Shown: positions 1 through 6,920, counted from the stretch's first letter. The stretch is DNA of 10,541 nucleotides from Bacteroidales bacterium (GCA_024681565.1 JAILAO010000064.1:1-10541), one strand, 5' to 3'. The notes: generated by a model from the sequence alone, not told the origin. A program made the numbers and translations.

Positions 1-699
1 GCAGCCGATGCGCTTCGGATCAATGTCCCTGCGCGTAAGCAGATAATCGACCGCGCGGCTGTTGTCAAAGGCATGCTGCGCCGCCAGGTTGCTTCCCAGC
101 AGCGTATAGGGCACGTTGAGCAGTGTGTGCTCCGTGGTTGCACCGCGCGTAAGGTCCCTGCCCTGTTCATCGAGCAGCTGCATCCGTTCGCCCTGCCCGA
201 GGGGATCCACGTGGATGACGGCAATGCCGTTACGGGCCATCAGCGCAGCCTGTGCGGAGCCGTTTCCCTTGCCGGCGGCAGAATGACCGGGCATCTCGAC
301 ACAGGCCGGAATGCGGCCTTTGACTTGCTCTGGCCGGTACAGATGTGCGGTTACATAGCGCCCGGGGGCGCTTTGGAAAATGACTTTCTCGACAACAAAC
401 CCGTCTCCCGGAACCGTAGCGACCGTCCGGGCGTTCAAGGGGCCGCGTTCCGGCATCTCTCCGGCAATATCGGCCATCCGGGCGCGCACATCGCGAATGT
501 ATTGCTCCATGGCCGGTTTGGACCGGGCCGCTTCAGCAAAAGCAGCATCACGCGCCGCGGTCTGCCGGTGCAGGTCCCGCATGATATACTGATGATAAGC
601 CAGTGGCTGGCGGAAACGGAGTGCCTGATAGGTCTCCTGCGCAGAGGCTGGGAGCAGTGCGGCAAGGCCGAGGGCGGCCATCAGAAAATGTTTGCTCAT
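1..699 (-). CDS. Secreted alpha/beta-hydrolase (acetylxylan esterase/dipeptidyl-peptidase-like), 3' part cut off by window edge
   Basis: The frame is open from the ATG at 699 to the left edge, giving 233 residues without a stop. Residues 1-20 form a signal peptide (MSKHFLMAAL start, hydrophobic core, Ala-Ser-Ala before Gln21), so the protein is exported. Residues 21-100 are a helical, charged N-terminal extension. From about residue 100 the alpha/beta-hydrolase core begins: a strand with VEMPGHSAAGKG (134-145), where PGH suits the oxyanion-hole loop, then a strand ending HVDPLGQGER (163-172), then RAVDYLLTRRDIDPKRIGC (215-233), which normally runs directly into the GxSxGG nucleophile elbow. 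The catalytic Ser, Asp and His would therefore lie beyond the edge. This order fits secreted acetylxylan-esterase-like or DPP-like hydrolases of Bacteroidetes. The substrate (acyl ester or peptide) cannot be decided here. The gene has its own candidate -7 box at 727-734. Confidence 0.85.
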   Translation of the reverse strand, partial: MSKHFLMAALGLAALLPASAQETYQALRFRQPLAYHQYIMRDLHRQTAARDAAFAEAARSKPAMEQYIRDVRARMADIAGEMPERGPLNARTVATVPGDGFVVEKVIFQSAPGRYVTAHLYRPEQVKGRIPACVEMPGHSAAGKGNGSAQAALMARNGIAVIHVDPLGQGERMQLLDEQGRDLTRGATTEHTLLNVPYTLLGSNLAAQHAFDNSRAVDYLLTRRDIDPKRIGC

Positions 700-726
700 G
701 AGCTATCGGGAATTGGTTAATCCTTA

Positions 727-734
727 CAAAGATA
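727..734 (-). promoter_or_regulatory. Candidate sigma-ABfr -7 element for the alpha/beta-hydrolase gene
   Basis: The minus strand reads TATCTTTG, a full match to the Bacteroidetes -7 consensus TAnnTTTG, about 28 nt upstream of the ATG at 699. No convincing TTTG -33 box lies at the expected 19-21 nt distance (only a T-rich run near 747-753), so the call rests on the -7 alone. Confidence 0.5.
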
Positions 735-796
735 ACACGATTCTTCCGAAAACGGACGTTTACCATCTTTCTCTCTATTTTCGCCGGCACTTTGGA

Positions 797-835
797 AACA
801 AAAAAACCGGCAGGCCAAAACAGTCTGCCGGTTTT
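797..835 (-). terminator. Rho-independent terminator after the small lipoprotein gene
   Basis: An 11-bp perfect stem is formed by 803-813 and 825-835 with an 11-nt loop. On the minus strand the 3' arm ends in a long U tract (complement of the A run at 799-806, in part paired with the stem). It lies about 22 bp downstream of the stop at 857 and separates this gene from the hydrolase gene that follows. Confidence 0.85.
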
Positions 836-856
836 CGTTTCCACGGACATGAAAGA

Positions 857-1402
857 TTACTGTTCCAGACCGAAAGAGAGCGTGATTGTGCCGAACTGGC
901 CCAGTTCTTCGCTATTGGGCGCCTCCAGGAATTGCCGGACTTCGTAGTCGCGGAAAAGCCGGACCTTGATTGCCATGGCAATCGGCTCCCCCTGGCGCAT
1001 GGCCAGATACATATCCCATCCGGCAGAGGGGATCTCGTCTTCTGAACTCCAGCGGTCATGCTTCGTCGCATACGGGACCGGCTCCCAGGTCCAGGCATAG
1101 GCAGGATCGTTGAGCAGGCGTCTCATCATGTTGTCCGCCTCGCCTTTGACGAAGGCTTCTTTTTCCTCCCAGGAAGCATTTTCGACATTCCCGCCGAGAC
1201 GGATGATTTCGACGGTCATCTGCGCATTCTCCTCGCCCAGGATAAGCAGGCGCATCCCATTGTCCAACGGAGTTTCCTCGGCAATGGTAACTTCAGGAGT
1301 ATACTTAAAAGAAAGGTCCTCATAGGTGTACGTGAGATCTTCCGGTTCACAGGCAGCAAAGATCACGCAGGCCAGACACAGGGAATAGATTATTTTTTTC
1401 AT
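857..1402 (-). CDS. Small predicted lipoprotein, function unknown (181 aa)
   Basis: This 181-residue protein starts MKKIIYSLCLACVIFAAC. FAAC (15-18) is a clear lipobox, so Cys18 should be lipidated and the protein anchored in the envelope. The residues just after it (CEPED) are acidic, which in Bacteroidetes can favour outer-membrane surface display, but the match to a known export signal is loose. The mature part is acidic, mixed alpha/beta by eye, with an aromatic stretch around AYAWTWEPVPY (101-111) and no motif I recognise. The ATG at 1402 is chosen because it gives the signal peptide and sits about 22 nt downstream of a perfect -7 box. The gene is flanked by terminators on both sides and looks monocistronic. 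I cannot assign a function; the clean lipobox, normal composition and proper terminator make it a real gene. Confidence 0.8.
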   Translation of the reverse strand: MKKIIYSLCLACVIFAACEPEDLTYTYEDLSFKYTPEVTIAEETPLDNGMRLLILGEENAQMTVEIIRLGGNVENASWEEKEAFVKGEADNMMRRLLNDPAYAWTWEPVPYATKHDRWSSEDEIPSAGWDMYLAMRQGEPIAMAIKVRLFRDYEVRQFLEAPNSEELGQFGTITLSFGLEQ

Positions 1403-1423
1403 ACCAATCGGGTGTTAATGAAA

Positions 1424-1431
1424 CAAATATA
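1424..1431 (-). promoter_or_regulatory. Candidate sigma-ABfr -7 element for the small lipoprotein gene
   Basis: The minus strand reads TATATTTG, a perfect TAnnTTTG, 21 nt upstream of the ATG. It touches the U tract of the preceding gene's terminator (1431-1460), and the -33 position falls inside that hairpin with no TTTG match. The leader would be only about 15 nt. Confidence 0.6.
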
Positions 1432-1460
1432 ATAAAAATCCCGATGCTTTCCGCACCGGG
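1431..1460 (-). terminator. Rho-independent terminator after the DUF4890-like gene
   Basis: On the minus strand an 8-bp stem (1453-1460 with 1440-1447, one G-U pair) encloses a GGAAA loop and is followed by AUUUUUAUU. It begins 11 bp after the stop at 1472. Confidence 0.85.
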
Positions 1461-1471
1461 ACCGTCATTTA

Positions 1472-2101
1472 TCAAAATCCACCGGGACCGCCGAAGCCGC
1501 CGCCGGGGCCACCGAATCCCCCGCCACCGGGACCGCCGAAGCCTTCTCCGCCGGGGCCGCCAGGGAATCCTCCCTGCGCACGGTTGCCCGTCTGCTGCAG
1601 CATGCGCTGCAATTCCTGATCCCGTTTACGCTGGTCTTTGCGGTACAGTTTATACTGTTCTTTGTCAAGAATCCCTTTCATGACTTTATCATATTCCTTT
1701 TGATCTTTCTGCACCTGCAGCAACTGTTCCTGCCTTTCCAGCATCTGGTCCTGCATCTGCTCAAAGAAAGCCTCACGTTCCTCCTCGGTCATGTCGCGGG
1801 GATTTGTGCGCTCTGCACGTTCTCCGCCCTCTTCACCTTCTTCGCCACGGTCCGGCCTTCCCGGCGGAAGGAAGTCCAACTTGCCTTCAAAGCGTTTGTT
1901 CAAATCAAGCACAGCGGCCTGCTGGTCGGCCGTGAGATTATATTTTTCGACCATCTGAGCCGTCTTCTCCTCAGGATTGAGGGAAACAATCGGACGTTGC
2001 GGACGTTTACCGGCCCCTTCGGGCCGTTGAGCAGGTTGAGCCGACAGGCTCGCAGCTCCGGCCAACAGGCCGGCAACTGCCATAATGAGAAATCGTTTCA
2101 T
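1472..2101 (-). CDS. Secreted DUF4890-like protein with LTxxQ motif and Gly-rich tail
   Basis: This 209-residue protein has a signal peptide (residues 1-21, core MAVAGLLAGAASLSA, cleavage likely before Gln22), so it acts in the periplasm or outside. Residues 42-75 hold LTADQQAAVLDLNKRF, resembling the LTxxQ segment of Spy/CpxP-type helical chaperones. Residues 81-103 are Glu/Arg/Gly-rich, 104-170 form a long charged helix rich in Gln, Glu and Lys that may be a coiled coil, and 177-209 are FGGPGG-type repeats. The layout matches the DUF4890 proteins common in Bacteroidetes, whose role is not established. The start at 2101 is chosen over upstream in-frame codons because those would read through the tRNA and lack a signal peptide. 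An imperfect -7 (TATAGAATTTG on the minus strand, one base too long) lies at 2140-2150. A strong terminator follows. Confidence 0.85.
   Translation of the reverse strand: MKRFLIMAVAGLLAGAASLSAQPAQRPEGAGKRPQRPIVSLNPEEKTAQMVEKYNLTADQQAAVLDLNKRFEGKLDFLPPGRPDRGEEGEEGGERAERTNPRDMTEEEREAFFEQMQDQMLERQEQLLQVQKDQKEYDKVMKGILDKEQYKLYRKDQRKRDQELQRMLQQTGNRAQGGFPGGPGGEGFGGPGGGGFGGPGGGFGGPGGF
1479..1543. repeat. 45-bp-period direct repeat encoding the Gly-rich tail
   Basis: An identical 20-bp unit occurs at 1479-1498 and 1524-1543, with related GC-rich units between and to about 1570. They encode the GFGGPGG repeats at the C-terminus of the DUF4890-like protein. Such tracts can expand or contract by slippage and are prone to assembly error. 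Confidence 0.8.
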
Positions 2102-2160
2102 AGAATTGTGTTTTATGCTTCGGTTCTGCGCGGATATTTCAAATTCTATACCACATTTGC

Positions 2161-2193
2161 AAAAGACCCCAGCAAATGATTTGCCGGGGTCTT
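2161..2193 (-). terminator. Strong hairpin terminator directly after tRNA-Cys
   Basis: The arms 2163-2176 and 2180-2193 form a 14-bp stem (one G-U) with a 3-nt loop. On the minus strand it starts 5 nt after the tRNA discriminator base and ends in a four-U run (2164-2161). It should end the tRNA transcript and insulate the DUF4890-like gene. Confidence 0.75.
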
Positions 2194-2197
2194 CGGG

Positions 2198-2268
2198 AGG
2201 TGCGTAGCGGAATCGAACCACTGTGACAGGTTTTGCAGACCTGCGCCTAGCCACTCGGCCAACGCACC
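2198..2268 (-). tRNA. tRNA-Cys (anticodon GCA)
   Basis: The minus strand folds into a complete cloverleaf of 71 nt: acceptor stem GGTGCGT/ACGCACC, D stem GCC/GGC, anticodon stem CAGGT/ACCTG with loop CTGCAAA (anticodon GCA at 2236-2234), and T arm AGTGG-TTCGATT-CCGCT. The discriminator is U73, the main identity base of tRNA-Cys. The 3' CCA is not encoded (CCC follows), so it must be added by CCA-adding enzyme. The gene stands alone between its own promoter and terminator. Confidence 0.97.
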
Positions 2269-2279
2269 GTTGCGGACTG

Positions 2280-2310
2280 CAAATATAAGCAAAAAACACG
2301 GACTTCCAAA
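2280..2310 (-). promoter_or_regulatory. Sigma-ABfr promoter of tRNA-Cys
   Basis: On the minus strand TTTG (2310-2307) is followed by exactly 19 nt and TATATTTG (2287-2280), a full match to both Bacteroidetes promoter elements. The -7 lies 11 nt upstream of the tRNA 5' end at 2268. Confidence 0.85.
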
Positions 2311-2333
2311 AGGAGAAATGAAAATCGCGAGGA

Positions 2334-2364
2334 TTTGATTTATGGTATAATTTATGTATTTTTG
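2334..2364 (+). promoter_or_regulatory. Sigma-ABfr promoter of the plug lipoprotein-HAD operon
   Basis: TTTG (2334-2337), 19 nt, then TATTTTTG (2357-2364): a full match to both promoter elements. The ATG follows 26 nt later at 2391. It diverges from the tRNA-Cys promoter, with 23 bp between the two -33 boxes. Confidence 0.85.
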
Positions 2365-2390
2365 AATCATAAAACCAATCCGTACCGATT

Positions 2391-2837
2391 ATGAAAAGAA
2401 TTTACCCCCTGCTCCTGATCGCCCTGCTGGCCTGCTCCTGCGGCACAGCCCGGCATGCCAATATCGAAGACCCGGAAGAAGAAGATGTAAACCTGGGTTA
2501 TCAGAAAATCCGCCGCAAGGACTCCACCAGTGCCACAAGCACGGTAAAAGTCAAGCGAGGAAGCGGCTATAGCAATATCTATGAATATCTGCAGGGCCGT
2601 GTGGCCGGACTGGAGGTCAACGGAACGAGTCTCCGGATCCGCGGCGACCGCTCGCTGCTGGGCAGCAACGAACCGCTGATCCTGGTCGATGGCGTGGTCG
2701 TGGATGACATCAGTTATATCAGCCCGGACGAGGTGGAGCGGATCGACGTCCTCAAGGATGCCTCATCCACCGCCATCTACGGCTCGCGTGGCGCGAACGG
2801 GGTCATCCTGATCACGACACGCAAGACTGTCCAATGA
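2391..2837 (+). CDS. Free-standing TonB-dependent receptor plug-domain lipoprotein
   Basis: This 148-residue protein has an N-terminal lipoprotein signal: KRIYPLLLIALLAC with lipobox LLAC (12-15), so Cys15 is the likely anchor (Cys17 is an alternative). An acidic linker follows (26-33). Residues 60-147 are a plug domain of the SusC/RagA type: YEYLQGRVAGLEV (65-77), LRIRGDRSLLGSNEPLILVDG (81-101), DEVERIDVLKDASSTAIYG (113-131) and SRGANGVILITT (132-143). In SusC-type receptors this domain closes the 22-stranded barrel. Here the ORF ends right after it, with no barrel downstream and no carboxypeptidase-like or TonB-box segment upstream. It therefore cannot transport by itself, and may act as a lipid-anchored binding or partner protein. 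The stop overlaps the start of the HAD gene (ATGA), implying coupled translation. Confidence in the fold is high; in the role, low. Confidence 0.88.
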   Translation: MKRIYPLLLIALLACSCGTARHANIEDPEEEDVNLGYQKIRRKDSTSATSTVKVKRGSGYSNIYEYLQGRVAGLEVNGTSLRIRGDRSLLGSNEPLILVDGVVVDDISYISPDEVERIDVLKDASSTAIYGSRGANGVILITTRKTVQ

Positions 2838-3436
2838 TTCGGAACATTATCTTTGATTTCGGTGCGGTTCTCGTCGATTGGGATCCGCACCATCTTTATG
2901 TCCCCTATTTCCAGGACGCCGACAAGGCGGAATGGTTCCTGACAGAAATCTGCCCCTATTCCTGGAATACGCTTGCGGACGGAGGACGCCCGCTTGCCGA
3001 GATTACCGAGGAGCGGGTGGCCCTTTTCCCGGAATGGGAAAAGGAAATCCGCATGTACTACGGCTGTTGGCTGGACATGATGGGCGAGCAGATTCCCGGA
3101 ATGGAAGAACTGATCCGGGATCTCAAGGCGCGCGGGTTCGGGGTTTACGGATTGACGAACTGGTCCCGCGAGACCTTCCCGCTCGTCCGGGAACGCTATC
3201 CGATTTTCGATCTGCTGGACGGCTATGTCGTTTCCGGCGAAGAGATGACGATGAAGCCGGATCCGGCGCTCTACCGCATTCTGCTGGAGCGCTATGGCCT
3301 GCGGGGCGAGGAATGTGTCTTCATCGACGACAATCCGCGCAATGCCGCCGGCGGCGAAAGCCTCGGTATCCGGGGCATCGTTTTCCGGGACGCCGGGCAG
3401 GCCCGCGCCGATCTGGAAAAAATCTTGGCAGAATAA
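2834..3436 (+). CDS. HAD-superfamily hydrolase, YihX-like (subfamily IA variant 3)
   Basis: This 200-residue cytoplasmic enzyme (no signal peptide) has all four HAD motifs: motif I FDFGAVLVD with nucleophile Asp8; motif II LTNWS with Thr108/Asn109; motif III Lys141 in MKPDP; motif IV FIDDNPRN with Asp165/Asp166. The helical cap occupies about residues 16-85. Residue +2 after the nucleophile is Gly10 rather than the Asp of classical HAD phosphatases. The same FDFG/FDLG pattern is seen in YihX-like proteins (E. coli YihX is an alpha-D-glucose-1-phosphate phosphatase), so a small sugar phosphate is a plausible but unproven substrate. The length is normal for the family. The ATG overlaps the stop of the plug lipoprotein by 4 nt, so both are probably made from the promoter at 2334-2364. 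The end faces psd with a gap of 4 bp. Confidence 0.92.
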   Translation: MIRNIIFDFGAVLVDWDPHHLYVPYFQDADKAEWFLTEICPYSWNTLADGGRPLAEITEERVALFPEWEKEIRMYYGCWLDMMGEQIPGMEELIRDLKARGFGVYGLTNWSRETFPLVRERYPIFDLLDGYVVSGEEMTMKPDPALYRILLERYGLRGEECVFIDDNPRNAAGGESLGIRGIVFRDAGQARADLEKILAE

Positions 3437-3440
3437 GGGT

Positions 3441-4094
3441 TTACAGCTCCGCCAGGACCGTCTCGCAGGCGCGGACGGCATCTCCCACCTTTACTTTGAT
3501 CTCCGCGTCCAGCGGCAGGAAAAGGTCGATCCTCGAGCCGAATTTGATGATGCCGCACTGCTCCCCGCGGCTGACGGAAACGCCGTCCTGCGCATAGCAG
3601 ACGATGCGCCGGGCAAATACGCCGGCCAGCTGCTTGAACAGGATCTTCTTGCCGGAAGCCATGCGGATGCCGACACAGGAATGCTCGTTCTCTGCGGAAG
3701 CCTTGGGGGCAAAAGCCAGGAAATGCTCACCGGGATAATAGCGGTAATACGACACTTCCCCGTTCGCCGGCCAGAAATTGGCGTGCACGTCGAAGAAGTT
3801 CATATAGACGGAAATCTGGATGCATTCGCTCTTGAGGAACTCCGGTTCGTAGACCTTGTCCACGATGACGACCTTTCCGTCCGCGACCGAGGTCACGGAA
3901 CGGGGACCGCCACCCCGCTTGCGCTTCGGCACGCGGAAGAACGCCGTCTGCCAGACATCGAACCACAGCAGCAGCGCCACCAGGGGCCAGGAGAGCCAGG
4001 GAATATGGATAAAACGCAAAACGACAAAGCACAACGCCAGACTGATGGCGTAAACCAGGGCCAGCGAGCCGATCGAATCGCGGTCAATTTTCAT
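3441..4094 (-). CDS. psd: Phosphatidylserine decarboxylase proenzyme
   Basis: This 217-residue protein converts phosphatidylserine to phosphatidylethanolamine and CO2 at the inner membrane. It is the short, archaeal-type family also found in Bacteroidetes. Two membrane helices lie at about residues 11-28 and 32-50, followed by a basic stretch (KRKRGGGPR, 57-65) and the catalytic part: ADGKVVIVDK (71-80), ISVYMNFFDVHANFWPANG (94-112), YYPGEHFLAFAPKASAENE (119-137). The self-cleavage site is FGS at 185-187; Ser187 becomes the pyruvoyl group of the alpha chain. The ATG at 4094 is chosen because it overlaps the cdsA stop (ATGA) and gives the usual length; the longer frame upstream lies in cdsA. 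It is the last gene of ftsH-cdsA-psd. PssA, which makes its substrate, is not in the window. Confidence 0.93.
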   Translation of the reverse strand: MKIDRDSIGSLALVYAISLALCFVVLRFIHIPWLSWPLVALLLWFDVWQTAFFRVPKRKRGGGPRSVTSVADGKVVIVDKVYEPEFLKSECIQISVYMNFFDVHANFWPANGEVSYYRYYPGEHFLAFAPKASAENEHSCVGIRMASGKKILFKQLAGVFARRIVCYAQDGVSVSRGEQCGIIKFGSRIDLFLPLDAEIKVKVGDAVRACETVLAEL

Positions 4095-4921
4095 AACAGA
4101 TCTATCAATACAAGATAAACGGATGCCATCGGAATGGCGACCAGACTGCTGTCGAAGCGGTCGAGCATTCCACCGTGCCCGGGGATGCAATTACCGGAAT
4201 CCTTGACGCCGAAATGCCGCTTCCACATCGACTCGAACAAGTCCCCGCAGGTACCGCCCAGGCTGATGATGATACCGATGACGATGCAATGGAGCAGGCT
4301 GTATGGCAACCAGGTCAGAAAATGCAGGCCGACAGCTGCGGCGACGCAGAAAAAGATGCTGCCGCCGAATCCCCACCAGGATTTCTTGGGAGATATGGAA
4401 GGAGCCAGCCGTTTGGCGTCCGGACGCTGCCCCAGGGTTGAACCGATGCAATACGCGCCGACATCCGACACCCAGATGAGGATGAAGAAAGACAGCAGCA
4501 ACCAGCCGTCAAAAACCTCACCGTCCATCACCAGCATCGGAGAGAGCGAAATCGGGAGGGCGATATAAATCAGGCCGGCATAAATGTAGGAAAGATCCGC
4601 AAAAGCGTCCCGGGAAGCCAGGAACAGGGCGGAGACGGGAATCAGCAGCAGCGGGACCAGCACCAGCACCAGCCAGCGAAGGTCCAGGCCATAGAAGAAA
4701 TGGCCGGCCACCAGCAGGAAGGCCGCGGCGCCCGCAACCAGCCCCAGCTTCTGCTGGAACAGGAAACGCGTGCCGAGTGCCATCCGGTAAAACTCCTGCA
4801 GGGCGATCCACAGGACAAGTACGAACAGGGCGCCGAAGAGCGTCCTGTCCCAGATCAGTCCGAACACCATGACCACCAGGAACACGATGCCGGTCAGTGT
4901 GCGCGTCCAGAAATTACTCAT
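4091..4921 (-). CDS. cdsA: Phosphatidate cytidylyltransferase (CDP-diacylglycerol synthase)
   Basis: This 276-residue integral membrane enzyme makes CDP-diacylglycerol from phosphatidic acid and CTP, the entry point for phospholipid head-group addition. About seven or eight hydrophobic segments cover residues 8-24, 28-45, 60-78, 82-101, 110-130, 138-162, 186-223 and 258-276. The CDS family signature is complete at 231-257: SMWKRHFGVKDSGNCIPGHG followed by GMLDRFD, including Lys240-Asp241 and the Asp254/Asp257 pair that binds metal. The length is typical. The start at 4921 overlaps the ftsH stop by 8 nt, and the stop overlaps the psd start by 4 nt, so the three genes are almost certainly co-transcribed and translationally coupled. 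Together with psd it supplies two of the three steps to phosphatidylethanolamine. Confidence 0.97.
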   Translation of the reverse strand: MSNFWTRTLTGIVFLVVMVFGLIWDRTLFGALFVLVLWIALQEFYRMALGTRFLFQQKLGLVAGAAAFLLVAGHFFYGLDLRWLVLVLVPLLLIPVSALFLASRDAFADLSYIYAGLIYIALPISLSPMLVMDGEVFDGWLLLSFFILIWVSDVGAYCIGSTLGQRPDAKRLAPSISPKKSWWGFGGSIFFCVAAAVGLHFLTWLPYSLLHCIVIGIIISLGGTCGDLFESMWKRHFGVKDSGNCIPGHGGMLDRFDSSLVAIPMASVYLVLIDLL

Positions 4922-6920
4922 TTTCCGCCGGTTTTTCCTCGGTTTCAGCAGTCTCGGCAGCAGCGGACTCCCCTTCCCTGAGCAGCCGCTCTTCGCCGTG
5001 CTTGCCGGCCTTGGGACCGAAGATCCGCTCGATGTCCTCCGCCATGATGACTTCTTTCTCGATCAGTTGCTCGGCAAGTTCCGTCAGTCCGGCCCAGTTG
5101 TCCTGGAGGATCTTGCGGGTCTTGGCCGTGACCCCGTCGATGATGGATTTCACCTCGGAATCGATCAGTTCCGCCGTCTTCTCGCTGTAAGGCTTGGTGA
5201 ACTCGTAGCCGCCGTTGGCGTCATAGAAGGAGAGGTTGCCCACCTTCTCGCTCATGCCATAGTAGCTGACCATCGCGTAGGCCATCTTGGTCATCCGCTC
5301 AAAATCGCTCAAGGCACCGGTACAAGGCACGCCGTCGTTGACAAGTTCTTCCGCCACACGGCCGGCGACCAGGCTGCACATGTTGTCCAGGATATCCGTC
5401 TTGGAGTTCGTGACCTTCTCGTCCGGAAGCATCCAGGTAATGCCCAGGGCCTGTCCGCGCGGGATGATGGAGACCTTGAGGACGGGGTCGCAGCCCGGCA
5501 GCAGCCAGCCGGCCACGGCGTGTCCCGCCTCATGGAACGCCGTCAGGCGCTTCTCCTTCGGGGACATGATGGTCTTCTTGCGTTCGATACCGCCCACCAC
5601 GCGGTCCACCGCATCCGAGAAGTCCTGGTTGTTGACATCCGACTTGCCCTTGCGGGCAGCGGTCAGAGCCGCTTCATTGCAGACATTGGCGATATCGGCA
5701 CCGGAGAATCCCGGAGTATTCTTGGCGATCAGTTCCAGGTCGAAGTCCTTGGAGAGCCTGAGCGGCTTGAGATGGACCTGGAAAATCTCCTTCCGTTCGT
5801 TGAGATCGGGCAGGGTGACGTGGATCTGACGGTCGAAACGACCGGCACGCATCAGGGCCTTGTCCAGGATGTCGGCGCGGTTGGTCGCGGCCAGCACGAT
5901 CACGCCGCTGTTGCTGGCGAAACCGTCCATCTCGGTGAGGAGCTGGTTGAGCGTATTCTCCCGTTCGTCGTTCGAGGAGCACCCGACATTCTTGCCGCGG
6001 GCCCGGCCGACGGCGTCGATTTCGTCGATGAAGACGATACAAGGCGCTTTCTCCTTGGCCTGGGCGAAGAGGTCCCGGACACGGCTGGCACCCACACCGA
6101 CGAACATCTCCACGAAATCTGAGCCGCTGATGCTGAAGAACGGCACGTCGGCTTCACCCGCGACGGCTTTGGCAAGCAGGGTTTTGCCCGTGCCCGGAGG
6201 GCCGACGAGCAAAGCACCCTTGGGGATCTTGCCGCCGAGGGAGGTGTATTTCTTGGGGTTCTTGAGGAAGTCCACGATTTCCATCACCTCCTCCTTGGCG
6301 CCATAGAGACCGGCGACATCCTTGAAGGTCACGTTGACTTTGTCCTTGTCGGCCAGTTTGCCGGTGGATTTGCCCACATTGAAGGGATTCATCCCGCCGG
6401 GGCCGTTGTTGGCGCCGCCGCCCATCTGGCGACCCATGCCGCGGAACATCCAGCTCCACAGGAGGATCAGAAGCAGCAGGGGCAGGACCCATTCCAGGAC
6501 ATTGGCCCAGATACGGGCGTCGTTCTCCATGATGATCCGGACCTTCGATCCTTCCGGGAGCTGGGCGTTGATGCCGTCAAACTCCTTCTCGGGGTCGAAG
6601 CGGGTCGAGGTCAGGAAGAAGAAATGCGGAGAGTGGGTCGGAACCTTTCCATTTGCGAACTTATCGGCGTATTTACCGAGCTTGTCGGCCTGGACCGTCA
6701 CCGATCCTTTGAAATCATTGCGTACAAAATGAATCTCCTTGATATCTCCGTCCAGCATCATCTGCCGGACATCCGTCCATTCGATTTTCTGCGGAGCGGG
6801 GCCGCTCTGCGCAAAGAGCATATAGCCGATTGCGACCAGCAGGATAATGTAGAGCCAAGATAGATTAATCCGGACAATCTTCGGTTTCCGGGGATCTTTA
6901 TTGTTGGGTTTTTGAGCCAT
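4914..6920 (-). CDS. ftsH: ATP-dependent zinc metalloprotease FtsH
   Basis: This 668-residue membrane-bound AAA+ protease degrades misfolded membrane proteins and regulatory substrates. TM1 lies at about 20-37, a periplasmic domain at 40-138 and TM2 at 142-159, then a Gly/Met-rich linker (161-180). AAA+ module: Walker A GPPGTGKT (240-247), FVGVGASRVRDLF (273-285, pore loop), Walker B FIDEID (297-302), second region of homology ATNRADILDKALMRAGRFDR (345-364) with arginine fingers Arg361 and Arg364. Protease domain: zinc motif HEAGH (463-467) with third ligand probably Asp539. The acidic tail (641-668) is variable in the family. The ATG at 6920 (MAQKPNNK) is chosen rather than the GTT/ATG-containing upstream extension, because it leaves the usual short cytoplasmic N-terminus and sits just below a perfect -7 box; the extension would run into birA. 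First gene of ftsH-cdsA-psd. Confidence 0.98.
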   Translation of the reverse strand: MAQKPNNKDPRKPKIVRINLSWLYIILLVAIGYMLFAQSGPAPQKIEWTDVRQMMLDGDIKEIHFVRNDFKGSVTVQADKLGKYADKFANGKVPTHSPHFFFLTSTRFDPEKEFDGINAQLPEGSKVRIIMENDARIWANVLEWVLPLLLLILLWSWMFRGMGRQMGGGANNGPGGMNPFNVGKSTGKLADKDKVNVTFKDVAGLYGAKEEVMEIVDFLKNPKKYTSLGGKIPKGALLVGPPGTGKTLLAKAVAGEADVPFFSISGSDFVEMFVGVGASRVRDLFAQAKEKAPCIVFIDEIDAVGRARGKNVGCSSNDERENTLNQLLTEMDGFASNSGVIVLAATNRADILDKALMRAGRFDRQIHVTLPDLNERKEIFQVHLKPLRLSKDFDLELIAKNTPGFSGADIANVCNEAALTAARKGKSDVNNQDFSDAVDRVVGGIERKKTIMSPKEKRLTAFHEAGHAVAGWLLPGCDPVLKVSIIPRGQALGITWMLPDEKVTNSKTDILDNMCSLVAGRVAEELVNDGVPCTGALSDFERMTKMAYAMVSYYGMSEKVGNLSFYDANGGYEFTKPYSEKTAELIDSEVKSIIDGVTAKTRKILQDNWAGLTELAEQLIEKEVIMAEDIERIFGPKAGKHGEERLLREGESAAAETAETEEKPAENE

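Noticed and set aside
73..720. Plus-strand open frame of 215 codons at the left edge
   Set aside because: It is antisense to the alpha/beta-hydrolase, whose frame has a signal peptide and recognisable fold motifs; the plus frame has no recognisable domain.
2102..2299. N-terminal extension of the DUF4890-like frame
   Set aside because: It would translate tRNA-Cys and its terminator; the ATG at 2101 starts a proper signal peptide.
3294..4118. Plus-strand open frame of 274 codons continuing past the HAD gene
   Set aside because: It is out of frame with the HAD protein and antisense to psd, both of which have complete motifs.
4869..6122. Plus-strand open frame of 417 codons
   Set aside because: It is antisense to ftsH and crosses into cdsA; no domain is recognisable in its translation.
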